A stretch of DNA of 62,557 bases from an uncultured Parabacteroides sp. (GCA_949298575.1 CASFXH010000011.1:1-62557); one strand, 5' to 3'; counted from the stretch's first letter, positions 7,963 through 18,331 are shown. Program-made: numbers and translations. Notes: generated by a model not told the origin, from the letters alone.

Positions 7963-8263
7963 ACACCTCGCCTACCTCCAGGCCAACGCCGGGAGCTTGA
8001 TCCTCTCGGGCTTATCGACGATCCTCTTCCCCTCTTCCCCCAAAAAGGAGAAAAAACCGGCGGGGGTCAAGCCGCGGGAAGGAGCGGCGGGCGCGCCTTC
8101 CGCCTCCCTCGGGATGAGCGACTACCTCTCGGTCGCGAAAAACCTGGTCCCCGTTTTCTGGGAGATCGCCCAACCGCTTATCACGTCGTGGGGCATCCGG
8201 AAAATCCGCCAATGGATCACGAATAAAATATTCCACAAAAAGAAAGCCGCGCCCCAACATTAA
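7868..8263 (+). CDS. Hypothetical basic protein overlapping the holin-like gene
   Basis: A 131-residue protein of unknown function. It starts with a charged helix (about 1-45), has a short hydrophobic stretch GSLILSGLSTILF, a Lys/Pro/Ala linker, and a C-terminal part with VFWEIAQPLITSWGIRKIRQWI followed by a lysine-rich end. It begins 95 nt inside the upstream gene, in the +1 frame relative to it. I believe it is real because it fills the otherwise empty space before gapA and has plausible composition. A start further downstream cannot be excluded, though no in-frame ATG follows until residue 104. Confidence 0.62.
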   Translation: MTSKQQTPLEKLQAEKRRVRMACETRERELNEHLAYLQANAGSLILSGLSTILFPSSPKKEKKPAGVKPREGAAGAPSASLGMSDYLSVAKNLVPVFWEIAQPLITSWGIRKIRQWITNKIFHKKKAAPQH

Positions 8264-8323
8264 TTTTTGTTAGAGAGCGATTTTTTTCCAAGACATAAAT
8301 GAACGCGAATAAAAAACAAGCGC

Positions 8324-8331
8324 TAAATTTG
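8324..8331 (+). promoter_or_regulatory. -7 box for gapA
   Basis: TAAATTTG (then CG) matches TAnnTTTG and ends 68 nt before the gapA start, leaving an AT-rich leader of about 60 nt. Confidence 0.6.
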
Positions 8332-8387
8332 CGTCCGGAAAAAGGAGAGAGATTTTCAACACGAAACATATTCTAATAAACTCATAA

Positions 8388-9410
<1,023 letters not shown>

Positions 9411-9435
9411 TCAATTCATTTGAGAGTTTATATAG

Positions 9436-9473
9436 AGAGGGCGTACCCGTTGTGGGGCACGCCCTCTTTTTTT
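9436..9473 (+). terminator. Intrinsic terminator of gapA
   Basis: A 9-bp stem AGAGGGCGT/ACGCCCTCT, with extra pairing possible inside the loop, is followed by a run of seven T. It begins 25 nt after the gapA stop codon. Confidence 0.9.
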
Positions 9474-9498
9474 ATGCTCTCCTCAAAAGCCATTCGAT

Positions 9499-9529
9499 TT
9501 TGCGTTCTCCCCTTTTTTTGCTTATTTTG
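9499..9529 (+). promoter_or_regulatory. Promoter candidate for miaA-kdsA
   Basis: TTTG at 9499-9502 is followed after 20 nt by TATTTTG (9523-9529), close to the Bacteroides -33/-7 pair. Initiation about 7 nt downstream would fall at or next to the miaA ATG at 9536, implying a leaderless or nearly leaderless mRNA. Confidence 0.45.
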
Positions 9530-9535
9530 CCCGCC

Positions 9536-10456
9536 ATGAAAAAAGACAGACTCATCACCATTTTAGGGCCGACAGCTTCCGGCAAGACCGCCCTCGCGGC
9601 AGCGCTGGCCGAACGGATCGACGCGGAAATCATCAGCGGAGATTCGCGACAAGTCTACCGGATGATGGACATCGGGACCGGGAAGGACTTGGCGGATTAT
9701 ACGGTCAATGGGAAAAAAATCCCTTTCCACTTGATCGATATCCACGATCCGGGCTATAAATACAACGTATTCGAGTATCAGCATGACTTCCACAAAGCCT
9801 ACGCGTCGATCCTGGAAAAAGGCAAGCAAGCGATCCTTTGTGGAGGAACAGGTATGTATATCGAAGCGGTCCTGAAAGGATTCAAGCTCTTGGACGTTCC
9901 ACAAAATCCCGCCCTAAGGGAAGCCTTGAAAGGCAAATCGCTCGCCGAGTTGGAGCGCACCCTAGCCTCATACAAGACATTACACAACAAGACCGACGTC
10001 GATTCCGCCCAACGGGCTATCCGGGCCATCGAAATCGAGGAGTTTTACAAAACGCAAGCCCCCGATCAACGCGAATACGCCCCAATCGACAGCTTGATCA
10101 TCGGCATCCATATTGAGCGAGACGCTCGGCGAGATCGCGTCTCCAAACGCCTCCGGGAACGATTGGACGCGGGCATGATCGAAGAAGTACAAACTCTTTT
10201 GGCCAATGGTATCGCGCCTGAAGACCTCCTCTATTATGGCTTGGAATATAAATTCTTGACGCTTTACCTTTTGAAAAAGCTCACATACGAGGAAATGGTC
10301 ACCCAACTAGAGATCGCGATCCATCAATTCGCCAAACGACAAATGACTTGGTTCAGAGGTATGGAGCGACGAGGCTTAACGATCCACTGGATTGACACGG
10401 CACTTCCTACCGAAGAAAAAATCAATCATATTCTTGAACTTATCCAAACATCATGA
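9536..10456 (+). CDS. miaA: tRNA dimethylallyltransferase
   Basis: Transfers the dimethylallyl group to N6 of A37 in tRNAs reading UNN codons. The P-loop GPTASGKT sits at residues 10-17 and SGDSRQVYRMMDIGTGKD follows, as in all MiaA proteins; the chain is about 306 residues. I start at the ATG giving MKKDRLITILG. An in-frame ATG at 9452 would lie inside the gapA terminator and add 28 residues with no family match. The stop codon overlaps the kdsA start (ATGA), so the two are co-transcribed. Confidence 0.95.
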   Translation: MKKDRLITILGPTASGKTALAAALAERIDAEIISGDSRQVYRMMDIGTGKDLADYTVNGKKIPFHLIDIHDPGYKYNVFEYQHDFHKAYASILEKGKQAILCGGTGMYIEAVLKGFKLLDVPQNPALREALKGKSLAELERTLASYKTLHNKTDVDSAQRAIRAIEIEEFYKTQAPDQREYAPIDSLIIGIHIERDARRDRVSKRLRERLDAGMIEEVQTLLANGIAPEDLLYYGLEYKFLTLYLLKKLTYEEMVTQLEIAIHQFAKRQMTWFRGMERRGLTIHWIDTALPTEEKINHILELIQTS

Positions 10457-11262
10457 CAGTTACTTTAAACGACTTAAAAACAAATGACTCGTTCTTCCTA
10501 TTGGCAGGACCCTGCGTGATCGAAGGAGAGACGATGGCCCTTCATATCGCCGAGAAGATTACGGAAATAACGACTCGCCTAGGCATCCCCTACGTATTCA
10601 AAGGCTCATACCGGAAAGCGAACCGATCAAGGTTAGACTCCTTTACGGGTATTGGCGATGAAAAAGCTCTGCGCGTACTCCGGAAAGTCGGGGAAACATT
10701 CCAAATCCCAACCGTCACGGATATCCATGAGTCGCATGAGGCCACGATCGCCGCCGAATACGTCGATATGCTACAAATCCCAGCCTTCCTTTGCCGCCAA
10801 ACAGACCTTTTGGTCGCCGCCGCACGAACGGGTAAGATCGTCAACATCAAAAAAGGGCAATTCCTCTCCCCCGAAGCGATGCGATTCGCCGCCCAAAAAG
10901 TCGTTGACGCGGGCAACACCCAAGTGATGCTCACCGAACGGGGAACGACATTCGGCTATACGGACTTGGTAGTAGACTTCCGGGGAATCCCTCTCATGCG
11001 CTCACTGGGCCATCCCGTCGTCATGGACGCGACCCATTCGCTGCAACAGCCCAACCAGACAACGGGCGTCACGGGAGGCCTCCCCACTCTTATCGAAACG
11101 ATCGCCAAAGCGGCCATCGCGGTCAATGCCGATGGACTCTTCATCGAGACCCACCCCGATCCATCCATCGCAAAATCGGACGGGGCAAATATGCTCCGGC
11201 TTGACGCGCTCGAAGGCCTCCTCCAAAAGCTGATCCGGATTCGGGAGGCGATACAGGAATAA
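10453..11262 (+). CDS. kdsA: 3-deoxy-8-phosphooctulonate synthase
   Basis: Condenses phosphoenolpyruvate with arabinose-5-phosphate to make KDO-8-phosphate for the lipopolysaccharide inner core. The 269-residue TIM-barrel protein shows LLAGPCVIEGE, FKGSYRKANRSR, GTTFGYTDLVVD and MDATHSLQQPN, all hallmarks of KdsA. It overlaps miaA by 4 nt and ends at a shared hairpin facing the lpxA-like gene. Translational coupling to a tRNA-modification gene is context only and says nothing further about its role. Confidence 0.96.
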   Translation: MTVTLNDLKTNDSFFLLAGPCVIEGETMALHIAEKITEITTRLGIPYVFKGSYRKANRSRLDSFTGIGDEKALRVLRKVGETFQIPTVTDIHESHEATIAAEYVDMLQIPAFLCRQTDLLVAAARTGKIVNIKKGQFLSPEAMRFAAQKVVDAGNTQVMLTERGTTFGYTDLVVDFRGIPLMRSLGHPVVMDATHSLQQPNQTTGVTGGLPTLIETIAKAAIAVNADGLFIETHPDPSIAKSDGANMLRLDALEGLLQKLIRIREAIQE

Positions 11263-11277
11263 AATGTCTTTATATAG

Positions 11278-11320
11278 ACAAAAAAATGCCCGTCCCGGAA
11301 AAATTTTCCTAGACGGGCAT
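11278..11320. terminator. Bidirectional terminator between kdsA and the lpxA-like gene
   Basis: A 9-bp stem ATGCCCGTC/GACGGGCAT (11286-11294 with 11312-11320) has an eight-A run on its left side, which is a U-tract for minus-strand transcripts. The right side is only moderately T-rich. It should end the efflux/lpxA-like operon efficiently and kdsA less so. Confidence 0.8.
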
Positions 11321-11342
11321 TGTCTATTTATTCTCTTGGGCT

Positions 11343-12110
11343 TTATCGGATAATACCCAATTTCGAGGCATTGATAAAGTCCATGATATGCTGGATCTCC
11401 TCACTCATGGGCACCTGGTCCTTGATCATCAACAACGCGTCAAAAAGGCTCGTATTGCCTTGATAAATGATTCGATAAGCATGACTCATGTGCTTGATGA
11501 CCTTATCGGAAAAACCTTCATGCTCCAAGATCATGGCGTTAATGCCATAATAACTCGTTGGCTCTTTCGCGGCCACGATATAGGGCGGAATATCCCGTCG
11601 GAAACGGCAACCTGTCTGGATCATTGACCAGCAGCCCACCCGGCAGCCCTGGCTTGCCAAAATATTTCCACCGAAGATCACACAATCCTCCAAGAGACAA
11701 TCTCCCGAAAGTTTGCTTCCATAACCAATCACGCAATGATTACCAATATGGCAATCGTGCGAAATGTGGACACCCTCGTGAATGAAATTGCCATTTCCAA
11801 TCTGTGTCTTCCCATCGCCATGAGTTGCCCGGTTGATCACCACGTTCTCGCGGATGACATTTTGATCACCAATCACCAAGGTCGAATCTTCCCCCTTAAA
11901 CCTGAAATCCTGAGGCTCGGCGCCCAAGACCGCATTCTGGAAAATCCGGTTCCCCTTTCCCATGCGCGTGCCATTCATCACGCTCGCGTAAGGCATGATC
12001 TCACAATCATCGCCAATCTCCACATTCTTGTCAATATAAGCGAACGGATAAATCGTCACGTTCTTGCCGATCTTCGCGCTCGCGTCTACATAAGCTAAAG
12101 GACTAATCAT
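11343..12110 (-). CDS. LpxA-like acyl-ACP--UDP-GlcNAc O-acyltransferase (divergent)
   Basis: A 255-residue left-handed beta-helix protein built on hexapeptide repeats (about 1-190) with the LpxA C-terminal helical domain (HAYRIIYQGNTSL, ending GIIR). Family members add the O-3 acyl chain to UDP-GlcNAc in lipid A synthesis. Against E. coli LpxA by eye, the catalytic histidine is kept (HISHDCHIGN, equivalent to H125). The positions matching H144 (LAGHV) and H160 (AVHQF) read LSGDC and LASQG. It is the last gene of an RND efflux operon rather than of an lpx cluster. A second copy with altered acyl or sugar preference is possible; the canonical lpxA is not in this window. Confidence 0.75.
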   Translation of the reverse strand: MISPLAYVDASAKIGKNVTIYPFAYIDKNVEIGDDCEIMPYASVMNGTRMGKGNRIFQNAVLGAEPQDFRFKGEDSTLVIGDQNVIRENVVINRATHGDGKTQIGNGNFIHEGVHISHDCHIGNHCVIGYGSKLSGDCLLEDCVIFGGNILASQGCRVGCWSMIQTGCRFRRDIPPYIVAAKEPTSYYGINAMILEHEGFSDKVIKHMSHAYRIIYQGNTSLFDALLMIKDQVPMSEEIQHIMDFINASKLGIIR

Positions 12111-12135
12111 AATTGTATGAGTTTAAAAGGTTAAA

Positions 12136-13521
12136 CTATCTACCTCCACCGAGAGCGCTATACAAAGTGATCACGGCCTGCATCCGCTGCACGTTATCAG
12201 ACACCTCCGTCAGTTGGGCACTCAACAAGCTTTGCTGAGCGGTCAAGATCTCCAAATAACTCGCGTCACCACTCTGGAACAACGACTTCGTATAAACGAC
12301 CGCTTTCTCCAATTGCTCGATCTGGGCTTTGTCCTCAATCAAACGATTGTTGGTGGCGTCATACAAATGCAAGGCATCACTAACCTCTTGACCAGCCTCC
12401 AAGATCGTCTGTTGGTAATTCATCCGAGCGATCTCTTCTTCCGCTTTCGAGACCTTCAAGTTGGCTACCAACTTTCCATTATTGAAGATTGGTTGAGCCA
12501 AAGAAGCCAACGCTTGGAACATGAACTGTCCCGGATTCGCGACTTGCACCCCCGAGCCATTCGTCCAACCTGCCGTCGCCGTGATGTTTAAACCTGGATA
12601 GAACGCGGCCCGCGCTTGATTTGTCGTGTAATAAGCGCTTGCCAGTGTCATCTCAGCCACCTTCACGTCGGGACGGTTCTCCAAAAGTTGCAATGGCACG
12701 CCCGTCACCAGATTCTCCGGCATCACTTGACCATCCAATGTCCCTCGCTCGATCTGTTGCGGCGCACGCGCCAAAAGGACCGACAACGAGTTCTCAACTT
12801 CGCGAACTTGACGTTTCAAGTCGATCAAGCTGGCGGAAACCTGATGGTAAACGGCTCGTGTCTGCGCAACCGCCGCTTCCGTGGTCATACCCGCGATCTT
12901 CATCGCCTCCATCGCCCGAACGTTCTCCTTATAAATACCTACCGTTTCAGTCGTGATCTCTACTTGACGATCCAGCATCAACAGCGTATAATACGCGTTC
13001 GCGATGCCACAAATGATTTGCGAACGGACCGCCTGTTGCGTATATTGGCTTTGCAGATAAGCGGCTTTTTGTCCACGGCTCGCGTTCAACAACTTGCCGA
13101 ACAAATCAATTTCCCAACTCGCGGCCGCCGCAGCAGTATAAGACTTGACATAATCCGTGTTCTCCATTTTCGTAATCGCTCCTTGCGGCGCCAAATTAAT
13201 CGACGGCAAGAAGGACAAACGTGCCGAAGTCAACATGACTTTCGCTTCCTCTACCCGAAGAATCGCCGCTTGCAAGTCCACGTTATTCGCCAAGCCCTCC
13301 TCAATCAACGCCTGCAACTGAGGATCCTTGAAAACCTCTTGCCAAGGCAAATTGCCAATGGTTGTCGTATCCGACACGGCCAGCGTATCCGTCAAAGAAA
13401 CCGCGTCGCGATAAATGCCATCGGCATTGATCTCCTCCGGACGTTCATACGCTTTGTAAATGTGGCAACTGCTTAAAAAAGCAGTCGCGCACATTAAATA
13501 AAATATATTTCTTGTTTTCAT
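12136..13521 (-). CDS. RND efflux outer-membrane channel (TolC/NodT family lipoprotein)
   Basis: Outer-membrane factor of a tripartite efflux pump. The 461-residue protein begins with a signal peptide ending in a lipobox-like FLSSC (Cys about 19), then has two repeats of the outer-membrane-efflux domain. PWQEVFKDPQLQALIEEGLANN is cut here as the typical NodT opening (PWQEVFKDPQLQAL), and RPDVKVAEMTLASA marks the second repeat. It lies 12 nt downstream of the pump gene and 25 nt upstream of the lpxA-like gene, so all four are probably one transcript. The substrate is unknown. Confidence 0.93.
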   Translation of the reverse strand: MKTRNIFYLMCATAFLSSCHIYKAYERPEEINADGIYRDAVSLTDTLAVSDTTTIGNLPWQEVFKDPQLQALIEEGLANNVDLQAAILRVEEAKVMLTSARLSFLPSINLAPQGAITKMENTDYVKSYTAAAAASWEIDLFGKLLNASRGQKAAYLQSQYTQQAVRSQIICGIANAYYTLLMLDRQVEITTETVGIYKENVRAMEAMKIAGMTTEAAVAQTRAVYHQVSASLIDLKRQVREVENSLSVLLARAPQQIERGTLDGQVMPENLVTGVPLQLLENRPDVKVAEMTLASAYYTTNQARAAFYPGLNITATAGWTNGSGVQVANPGQFMFQALASLAQPIFNNGKLVANLKVSKAEEEIARMNYQQTILEAGQEVSDALHLYDATNNRLIEDKAQIEQLEKAVVYTKSLFQSGDASYLEILTAQQSLLSAQLTEVSDNVQRMQAVITLYSALGGGR

Positions 13522-13533
13522 CCTAATCCGTCT

Positions 13534-16500
13534 TTAATCTTTAGATTGTGCATATTGTTCTATCTCCGTACTCATATCGCTGTTGTCCAAGTCGTCCCAT
13601 ACAAGCGGCTTGATCTTCTCCTGCAAGTACTGGAACGCGACGAACAACACCGGAACGATAAAGATCTGGCAAATCATACCAATCAACATACCACCGATCG
13701 CGGACGCGCCCAATGTCCGGTTACCGTGAGCGCCGACACCGAAGGCGAACATCAACGGGAGCAAACCAATAATCATCGCCAACGAGGTCATCAAGATCGG
13801 GCGCAGACGGGCGGCGGCACCCAAGACAGCGGCCCAAGTCAAGCTCATACCCATCTTACGACGGTCGAGGGCGAACTCTACGATCAAGATCGCGTTCTTC
13901 GCCAACAAACCGATCAACATGATCAACGCGATCTGCATATAAATATCGTTAGACATCGAGCCCATGATCATTCGCAAGGCCGGAATACTACCCAACGAGT
14001 TCATACCATTCACGAAGATAAAGCTACCAAGCAAACCAAACGGAATCGAGAACAAGACGGCCAAAGGCAGCATGTAACTCTCATACTGGGCACTCAGCAA
14101 CAAGTAGACGAACACAAGACACAAGATGAAAATAATACCCGTCGTGTTAGTCGTCTGTGCCTCCTCACGAGCCATACCACCCAACTCATAGTCGAAGCCC
14201 GCAGGCAAATTCTCTTCCGCCACTTGCGCGATCGCTTGCAAAGCCTGACCGGAAGTATAACCCGCCGCCGGAGCGACCATCACCTGAATTGAAGTATACA
14301 AATTGAAACGACTAATAACATCCGGACCATAAATCTTCTTGAAAGACGTGAACTGCGTGATCGGCGCCATTTCCCCATTGCTCGAACGAACCTTTATTCG
14401 ATTCAACGACTCCATATTTTTCGTCGCTTCCGGTTCCGCCTGGATCATGACACGGTACATCTTACCGAAACTGTTGAAGTTCGAAGCGTAAAGACCACCG
14501 AAATAACCTTGCATCGTCGTCAAGATATCACTTGGGCTAATTCCCGCCTTTTTACAAGCGGCCGCGTCAATATCCAACTGATACTGCGGGAAACTCGGGT
14601 TAAAGTTGGTACGAGCGGAGTTCACCTCCGGACGAGCCTCCAATGCCGCCGTATAGGAGTTGACCACCTCGAAGAAACGATCCAAGCTACCACCCGTCTT
14701 GTCCTGCATATTCAACTCAATATCCGTCGAAATCGAATAACCCGGGATCATAGGCGGCGCGAAGAACAAGACTTGCGCATCCTTAAACACCTTTTGCGCA
14801 CGCATAAACAACGTCGCGTAAACGATATCGGAACTTTGCGTCAAGGAACGCTCACTCCAATCCTTCAATTTAACAATGATAGAACCATAAGAAGGTCCCT
14901 GACCACTACCGATAAAGCTGAAACCGGAAATGACGGTTCGAGAGGCAACGGCCGGCTCGGCAGCGATCAAGCTATCAACTTGCGCCAACACCTCCATCGC
15001 TCGCTCTTGAGAGGTTCCAGGCGGCAAGGTAACAGAACCCATGATCGTACCTGTATCCTCGTTCGGCACCATACCGGTTGGAGTCGTATTCATTAAGACC
15101 ACCAACAAGACGATTGACGCGATTACGGCGATCGCGGAAATGATCTTCTTTTGAATAAAGAACAACACGCCATTCTTGTATCGGCCCAAAATCCGTTCGT
15201 AAGATTCATTAAACGCTTTCTTGAATTTATCGGTCGTCATTCCAAAGAATGCCAAGATACTGATCAAGGCGAAAACGATCGTCAAGAAAGGATGCTCACC
15301 GAAATTAAAGAAGCCAAAAATCATACCCAAGACCGCGATCACCGTGAAAAGAATCGTAATACTTGGGTGCAACAACCGACCAATTGCCTCACTATAACGA
15401 CGGATCATGATCTTCCGAGACTCCTTCATGGCTGTGCCTACACGCTCTTTCAAGGGAGCTACTTCCTCGCCCTCCGCGGGATGCGGTTTCAACAAGATCG
15501 CGCAAAGTGTCGGGGACAAAGTCAAGGCATTGATCGCCGAGAAACCGATCGCGAACGCCATCGTCAAACCGAACTGCTGATAGAAGGTACCAGCCGTACC
15601 CGACATGAAGCTGACCGGGATAAACACGGACATCATGACCAATGTGATGGACACGATCGCGCTACCTAACTCACTCATGGCATCTATAGCCGCCTGCTTG
15701 GTCGACTTATAACCTTGATCCAATTTCGCGTGGACTCCCTCCACGACGACTATGGCATCATCCACCACTATGGCAATCGCCAGCACCAATGCGGACAAGG
15801 TAAGCAAGTTCAAGCTAAAGCCGATAAGTTTCAACGCGAAGAATGTCGCGATCAACGCGACCGGGATCGCGATCGCCGGGATCAACGTCGAACGCATATC
15901 TTGCAAGAAGATGTACACCACCACGAACACCAAGATAAACGCCTCGATCAACGTCTTGATCACCTCGTGAATAGAAGCGAACAAGAAGTCGTTGGTCGTC
16001 ATCGCGATGTTGATACCAATACCCTCTGGCAGGTTCTTCTCATAATCCGCGAGAACGGCTTCCAAGTTCTCGACTGTCTCCGTCGCGTTCGTGCCGGCCA
16101 TCTGGTAAACCACGCAAGTGACACCTTTATGGCCATCAACCGTATTGTTAAAGCCATAAGTCAAACGGCCCAACTCCAAATCCGCCACGTCGCCTAAACG
16201 AAGGATCTCTCCATCCGGAAGTGACTTGATAACGATATTCTCAAACTCAACCTCAGAAGACAAACGTCCTTTATAACGGATCGTGTATTGGAACGACTGA
16301 TTACCCCGCTCACCAAACTGACCAGGCGCGGCCTCTATATTCTGTTCAGCCAAGACATTAGAAATATCACTCGGGACCAAACCATACTGAGCCATCACAT
16401 CCGGCTTCAACCAAATACGCATGGAATAATCCATACCCATCACGTTCGCGTCACCGACACCCTTTACACGCTTGATCTCAGGGATCAAGTTGATATTGGC

Positions 16501-16974
16501 ATAGTTCTCGATAAATTCAATATTGTACTTATCTTCCTTATCATACACGGAAAAGACCATCAACATGGATGTCTGGCGTTTGTAAGTCGTCACACCGACA
16601 CGCGTAACCTCCGCGGGCAACAGACCTTGCGCTTGAGTGACACGGTTCTGGACATTGACCTGTGCCATATCCGGATCCGTACCTTGATTAAAATAAACCG
16701 TGATACGAGCCGATCCATTATTGGTAGCCGTAGAGGTCATATACATCATGTTTTCCACACCGTTGATCTGGTCCTCCAACGGAGAGATCACGGAATTCAA
16801 TACGGCTTGCGCGTTCGCGCCCGTATAGGTCGCGCTCACCGAGACTGTAGGTGGCGCGATGTCCGGGTATTGAGTAATAGGCAATGTTGCCAGACCGATC
16901 AAACCCAAGATGACCAAAAAGATGGAAATGACGGTCGATAATACCGGACGATTAATAAATCTATCTAGCTTCAT
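13534..16974 (-). CDS. RND efflux pump inner-membrane transporter (AcrB/HAE1 family)
   Basis: Proton-driven drug/solute exporter working as a trimer with the adaptor and channel encoded on either side. The TM4 proton-relay pair is present in AIVVDDAIVVVEG, and the TM10 lysine in GLLAKNAILIVEFA. At 1146 residues it is about 100 longer than E. coli AcrB. The extra length is largely a region near residues 515-610 with two added hydrophobic segments (SITILFTVIAVLGMIFGFF and FLTIVFALISILAFFG), separated by FNFGEHP and followed by a basic loop. They lie between the normal TM6 and TM7 and should leave topology unchanged if both span the membrane. The substrate cannot be told from sequence. Confidence 0.95.
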   Translation of the reverse strand: MKLDRFINRPVLSTVISIFLVILGLIGLATLPITQYPDIAPPTVSVSATYTGANAQAVLNSVISPLEDQINGVENMMYMTSTATNNGSARITVYFNQGTDPDMAQVNVQNRVTQAQGLLPAEVTRVGVTTYKRQTSMLMVFSVYDKEDKYNIEFIENYANINLIPEIKRVKGVGDANVMGMDYSMRIWLKPDVMAQYGLVPSDISNVLAEQNIEAAPGQFGERGNQSFQYTIRYKGRLSSEVEFENIVIKSLPDGEILRLGDVADLELGRLTYGFNNTVDGHKGVTCVVYQMAGTNATETVENLEAVLADYEKNLPEGIGINIAMTTNDFLFASIHEVIKTLIEAFILVFVVVYIFLQDMRSTLIPAIAIPVALIATFFALKLIGFSLNLLTLSALVLAIAIVVDDAIVVVEGVHAKLDQGYKSTKQAAIDAMSELGSAIVSITLVMMSVFIPVSFMSGTAGTFYQQFGLTMAFAIGFSAINALTLSPTLCAILLKPHPAEGEEVAPLKERVGTAMKESRKIMIRRYSEAIGRLLHPSITILFTVIAVLGMIFGFFNFGEHPFLTIVFALISILAFFGMTTDKFKKAFNESYERILGRYKNGVLFFIQKKIISAIAVIASIVLLVVLMNTTPTGMVPNEDTGTIMGSVTLPPGTSQERAMEVLAQVDSLIAAEPAVASRTVISGFSFIGSGQGPSYGSIIVKLKDWSERSLTQSSDIVYATLFMRAQKVFKDAQVLFFAPPMIPGYSISTDIELNMQDKTGGSLDRFFEVVNSYTAALEARPEVNSARTNFNPSFPQYQLDIDAAACKKAGISPSDILTTMQGYFGGLYASNFNSFGKMYRVMIQAEPEATKNMESLNRIKVRSSNGEMAPITQFTSFKKIYGPDVISRFNLYTSIQVMVAPAAGYTSGQALQAIAQVAEENLPAGFDYELGGMAREEAQTTNTTGIIFILCLVFVYLLLSAQYESYMLPLAVLFSIPFGLLGSFIFVNGMNSLGSIPALRMIMGSMSNDIYMQIALIMLIGLLAKNAILIVEFALDRRKMGMSLTWAAVLGAAARLRPILMTSLAMIIGLLPLMFAFGVGAHGNRTLGASAIGGMLIGMICQIFIVPVLFVAFQYLQEKIKPLVWDDLDNSDMSTEIEQYAQSKD

Positions 16975-17015
16975 TCTTCTCTACATTTTAATAAATCAGA
17001 CTAATACCTAAACAA

Positions 17016-18233
17016 TTAATTGAAAGCGGTCGATAAGTTACCCTCCCGCTGATCTTGCAACGCTTGTTGGTATTTCGCCTCCTGCTGCTCTTGGGTAATC
17101 GGAGTGATCTTCTGACCGTCCCTTAATGTTTGCACACCTTCCGTTACGATCTTATCGCCCGATTTCAATCCGCTCATCACGATATAATCCTGTCCATCAT
17201 TCATGTTTGAGATCTTTATCTCCGTATATTTCACTGTATTATCTGCTTGAAGGACATAAACGAACTTTTTATCTTGAATCTCGACCGTCGCGTTCTGCGG
17301 GATCAAGATCACATTCTCCATCACGTAAGGGAAGATAACATTCGCCATACCACCGCTTCGCAAGATGTTCTTCTCGTTCGGGAAAATCGCCCGCATGCTG
17401 ACCGAACCGGTCGATTGATCAATCACGCCACTCACGGCGTCAATCTTACCTTCGAACTCATACATTGAGCCATCAGCCAATTGCAACTTCACGGCCGGCA
17501 TTTTCTCCAATTGCTCTTTCAAGGTACCACCCGCCCGGGTCAAGCCCAAGAGGTCTTTCTCGGTCATGGAGAAATACACATACATATTATTAATTTCAGA
17601 AACCGTCGTCATCGGTTCGCTGATCGAAGCGCTCACTAAAGCGCCCACACGGTAAGGGAACGTTCCCACGACACCATTTGAAGGACTCGTTACCGTGCAG
17701 AAATCCAAGTTCTGCTTCGCGCTTACCAAGGCCGCGTTCGCCTGCGCTAAACTCGCCTCAGCGGAAAGGAGATTGTTAACCGCCGTTTGGTACTCAAAAT
17801 CACTGATGATCTGTTGCTCATGCAACATCTTCTTGTTCTTCTCCGTCAAAGAAAGCGTATTGACATTCGCCTCCGCCACTTTCACCTGGGCTTCCGCCTG
17901 CCGGAACGCGGCTTTATATTGCGTATCATCAATTAAAAACAGGGCTTGCCCTTTCTTGACTGTCGCACCCTCATCCACACATAGTTTAACCACGAAACCC
18001 GATACCTGGGGACGAATCTCGATGTCTTGGGTTCCCTTAATCGTCGCCGGATAGGAGGCCGCTTGATCACTTGAGGTCGATTGTACCGCCATAACCGCGA
18101 ACTCATCATCGCCTAAATTCATTCCGCTTTGCCCACCGCAGGCACTCAACACAGATAGCCCCACGGCGAATAAAGCCATTTGCTTCAGTTGATTCATTGT
18201 AGCTTTCAACATTTGTTTATCCATAATTAACAT
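17016..18233 (-). CDS. RND efflux periplasmic adaptor (AcrA family lipoprotein)
   Basis: Membrane-fusion protein joining pump and channel. The 405-residue protein has a signal peptide with lipobox-like LSACGG, a biotinyl/lipoyl half-motif (RPQVSGFVVKLCVDEGATVKKGQ), a coiled-coil hairpin (about 115-180), the second lipoyl half, a beta-barrel and a membrane-proximal domain. Three in-frame ATGs lie near the N-terminus (18233, 18224, 18197); I take the first, and the last would give the tidiest signal peptide. It is the first gene of the four-gene efflux/lpxA-like operon, with a TACATTTG box about 90 nt upstream. No local TetR/AcrR-type regulator is seen. Confidence 0.93.
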   Translation of the reverse strand: MLIMDKQMLKATMNQLKQMALFAVGLSVLSACGGQSGMNLGDDEFAVMAVQSTSSDQAASYPATIKGTQDIEIRPQVSGFVVKLCVDEGATVKKGQALFLIDDTQYKAAFRQAEAQVKVAEANVNTLSLTEKNKKMLHEQQIISDFEYQTAVNNLLSAEASLAQANAALVSAKQNLDFCTVTSPSNGVVGTFPYRVGALVSASISEPMTTVSEINNMYVYFSMTEKDLLGLTRAGGTLKEQLEKMPAVKLQLADGSMYEFEGKIDAVSGVIDQSTGSVSMRAIFPNEKNILRSGGMANVIFPYVMENVILIPQNATVEIQDKKFVYVLQADNTVKYTEIKISNMNDGQDYIVMSGLKSGDKIVTEGVQTLRDGQKITPITQEQQEAKYQQALQDQREGNLSTAFN

Positions 18234-18323
18234 TTATAATAGTTTCACTCATATTGTGTTTCTTAGCCTCGGCCTTAACTTGCTTAACCTTAGATAAAGG
18301 ATACATGGCTGAAAAAAACCTCA

Positions 18324-18331
18324 CAAATGTA
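18324..18331 (-). promoter_or_regulatory. -7 box for the efflux operon
   Basis: TACATTTG on the minus strand matches TAnnTTTG, 91 nt upstream of the adaptor start codon. The long AT-rich leader could hold a regulatory site, but I see no clear operator. Confidence 0.5.
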
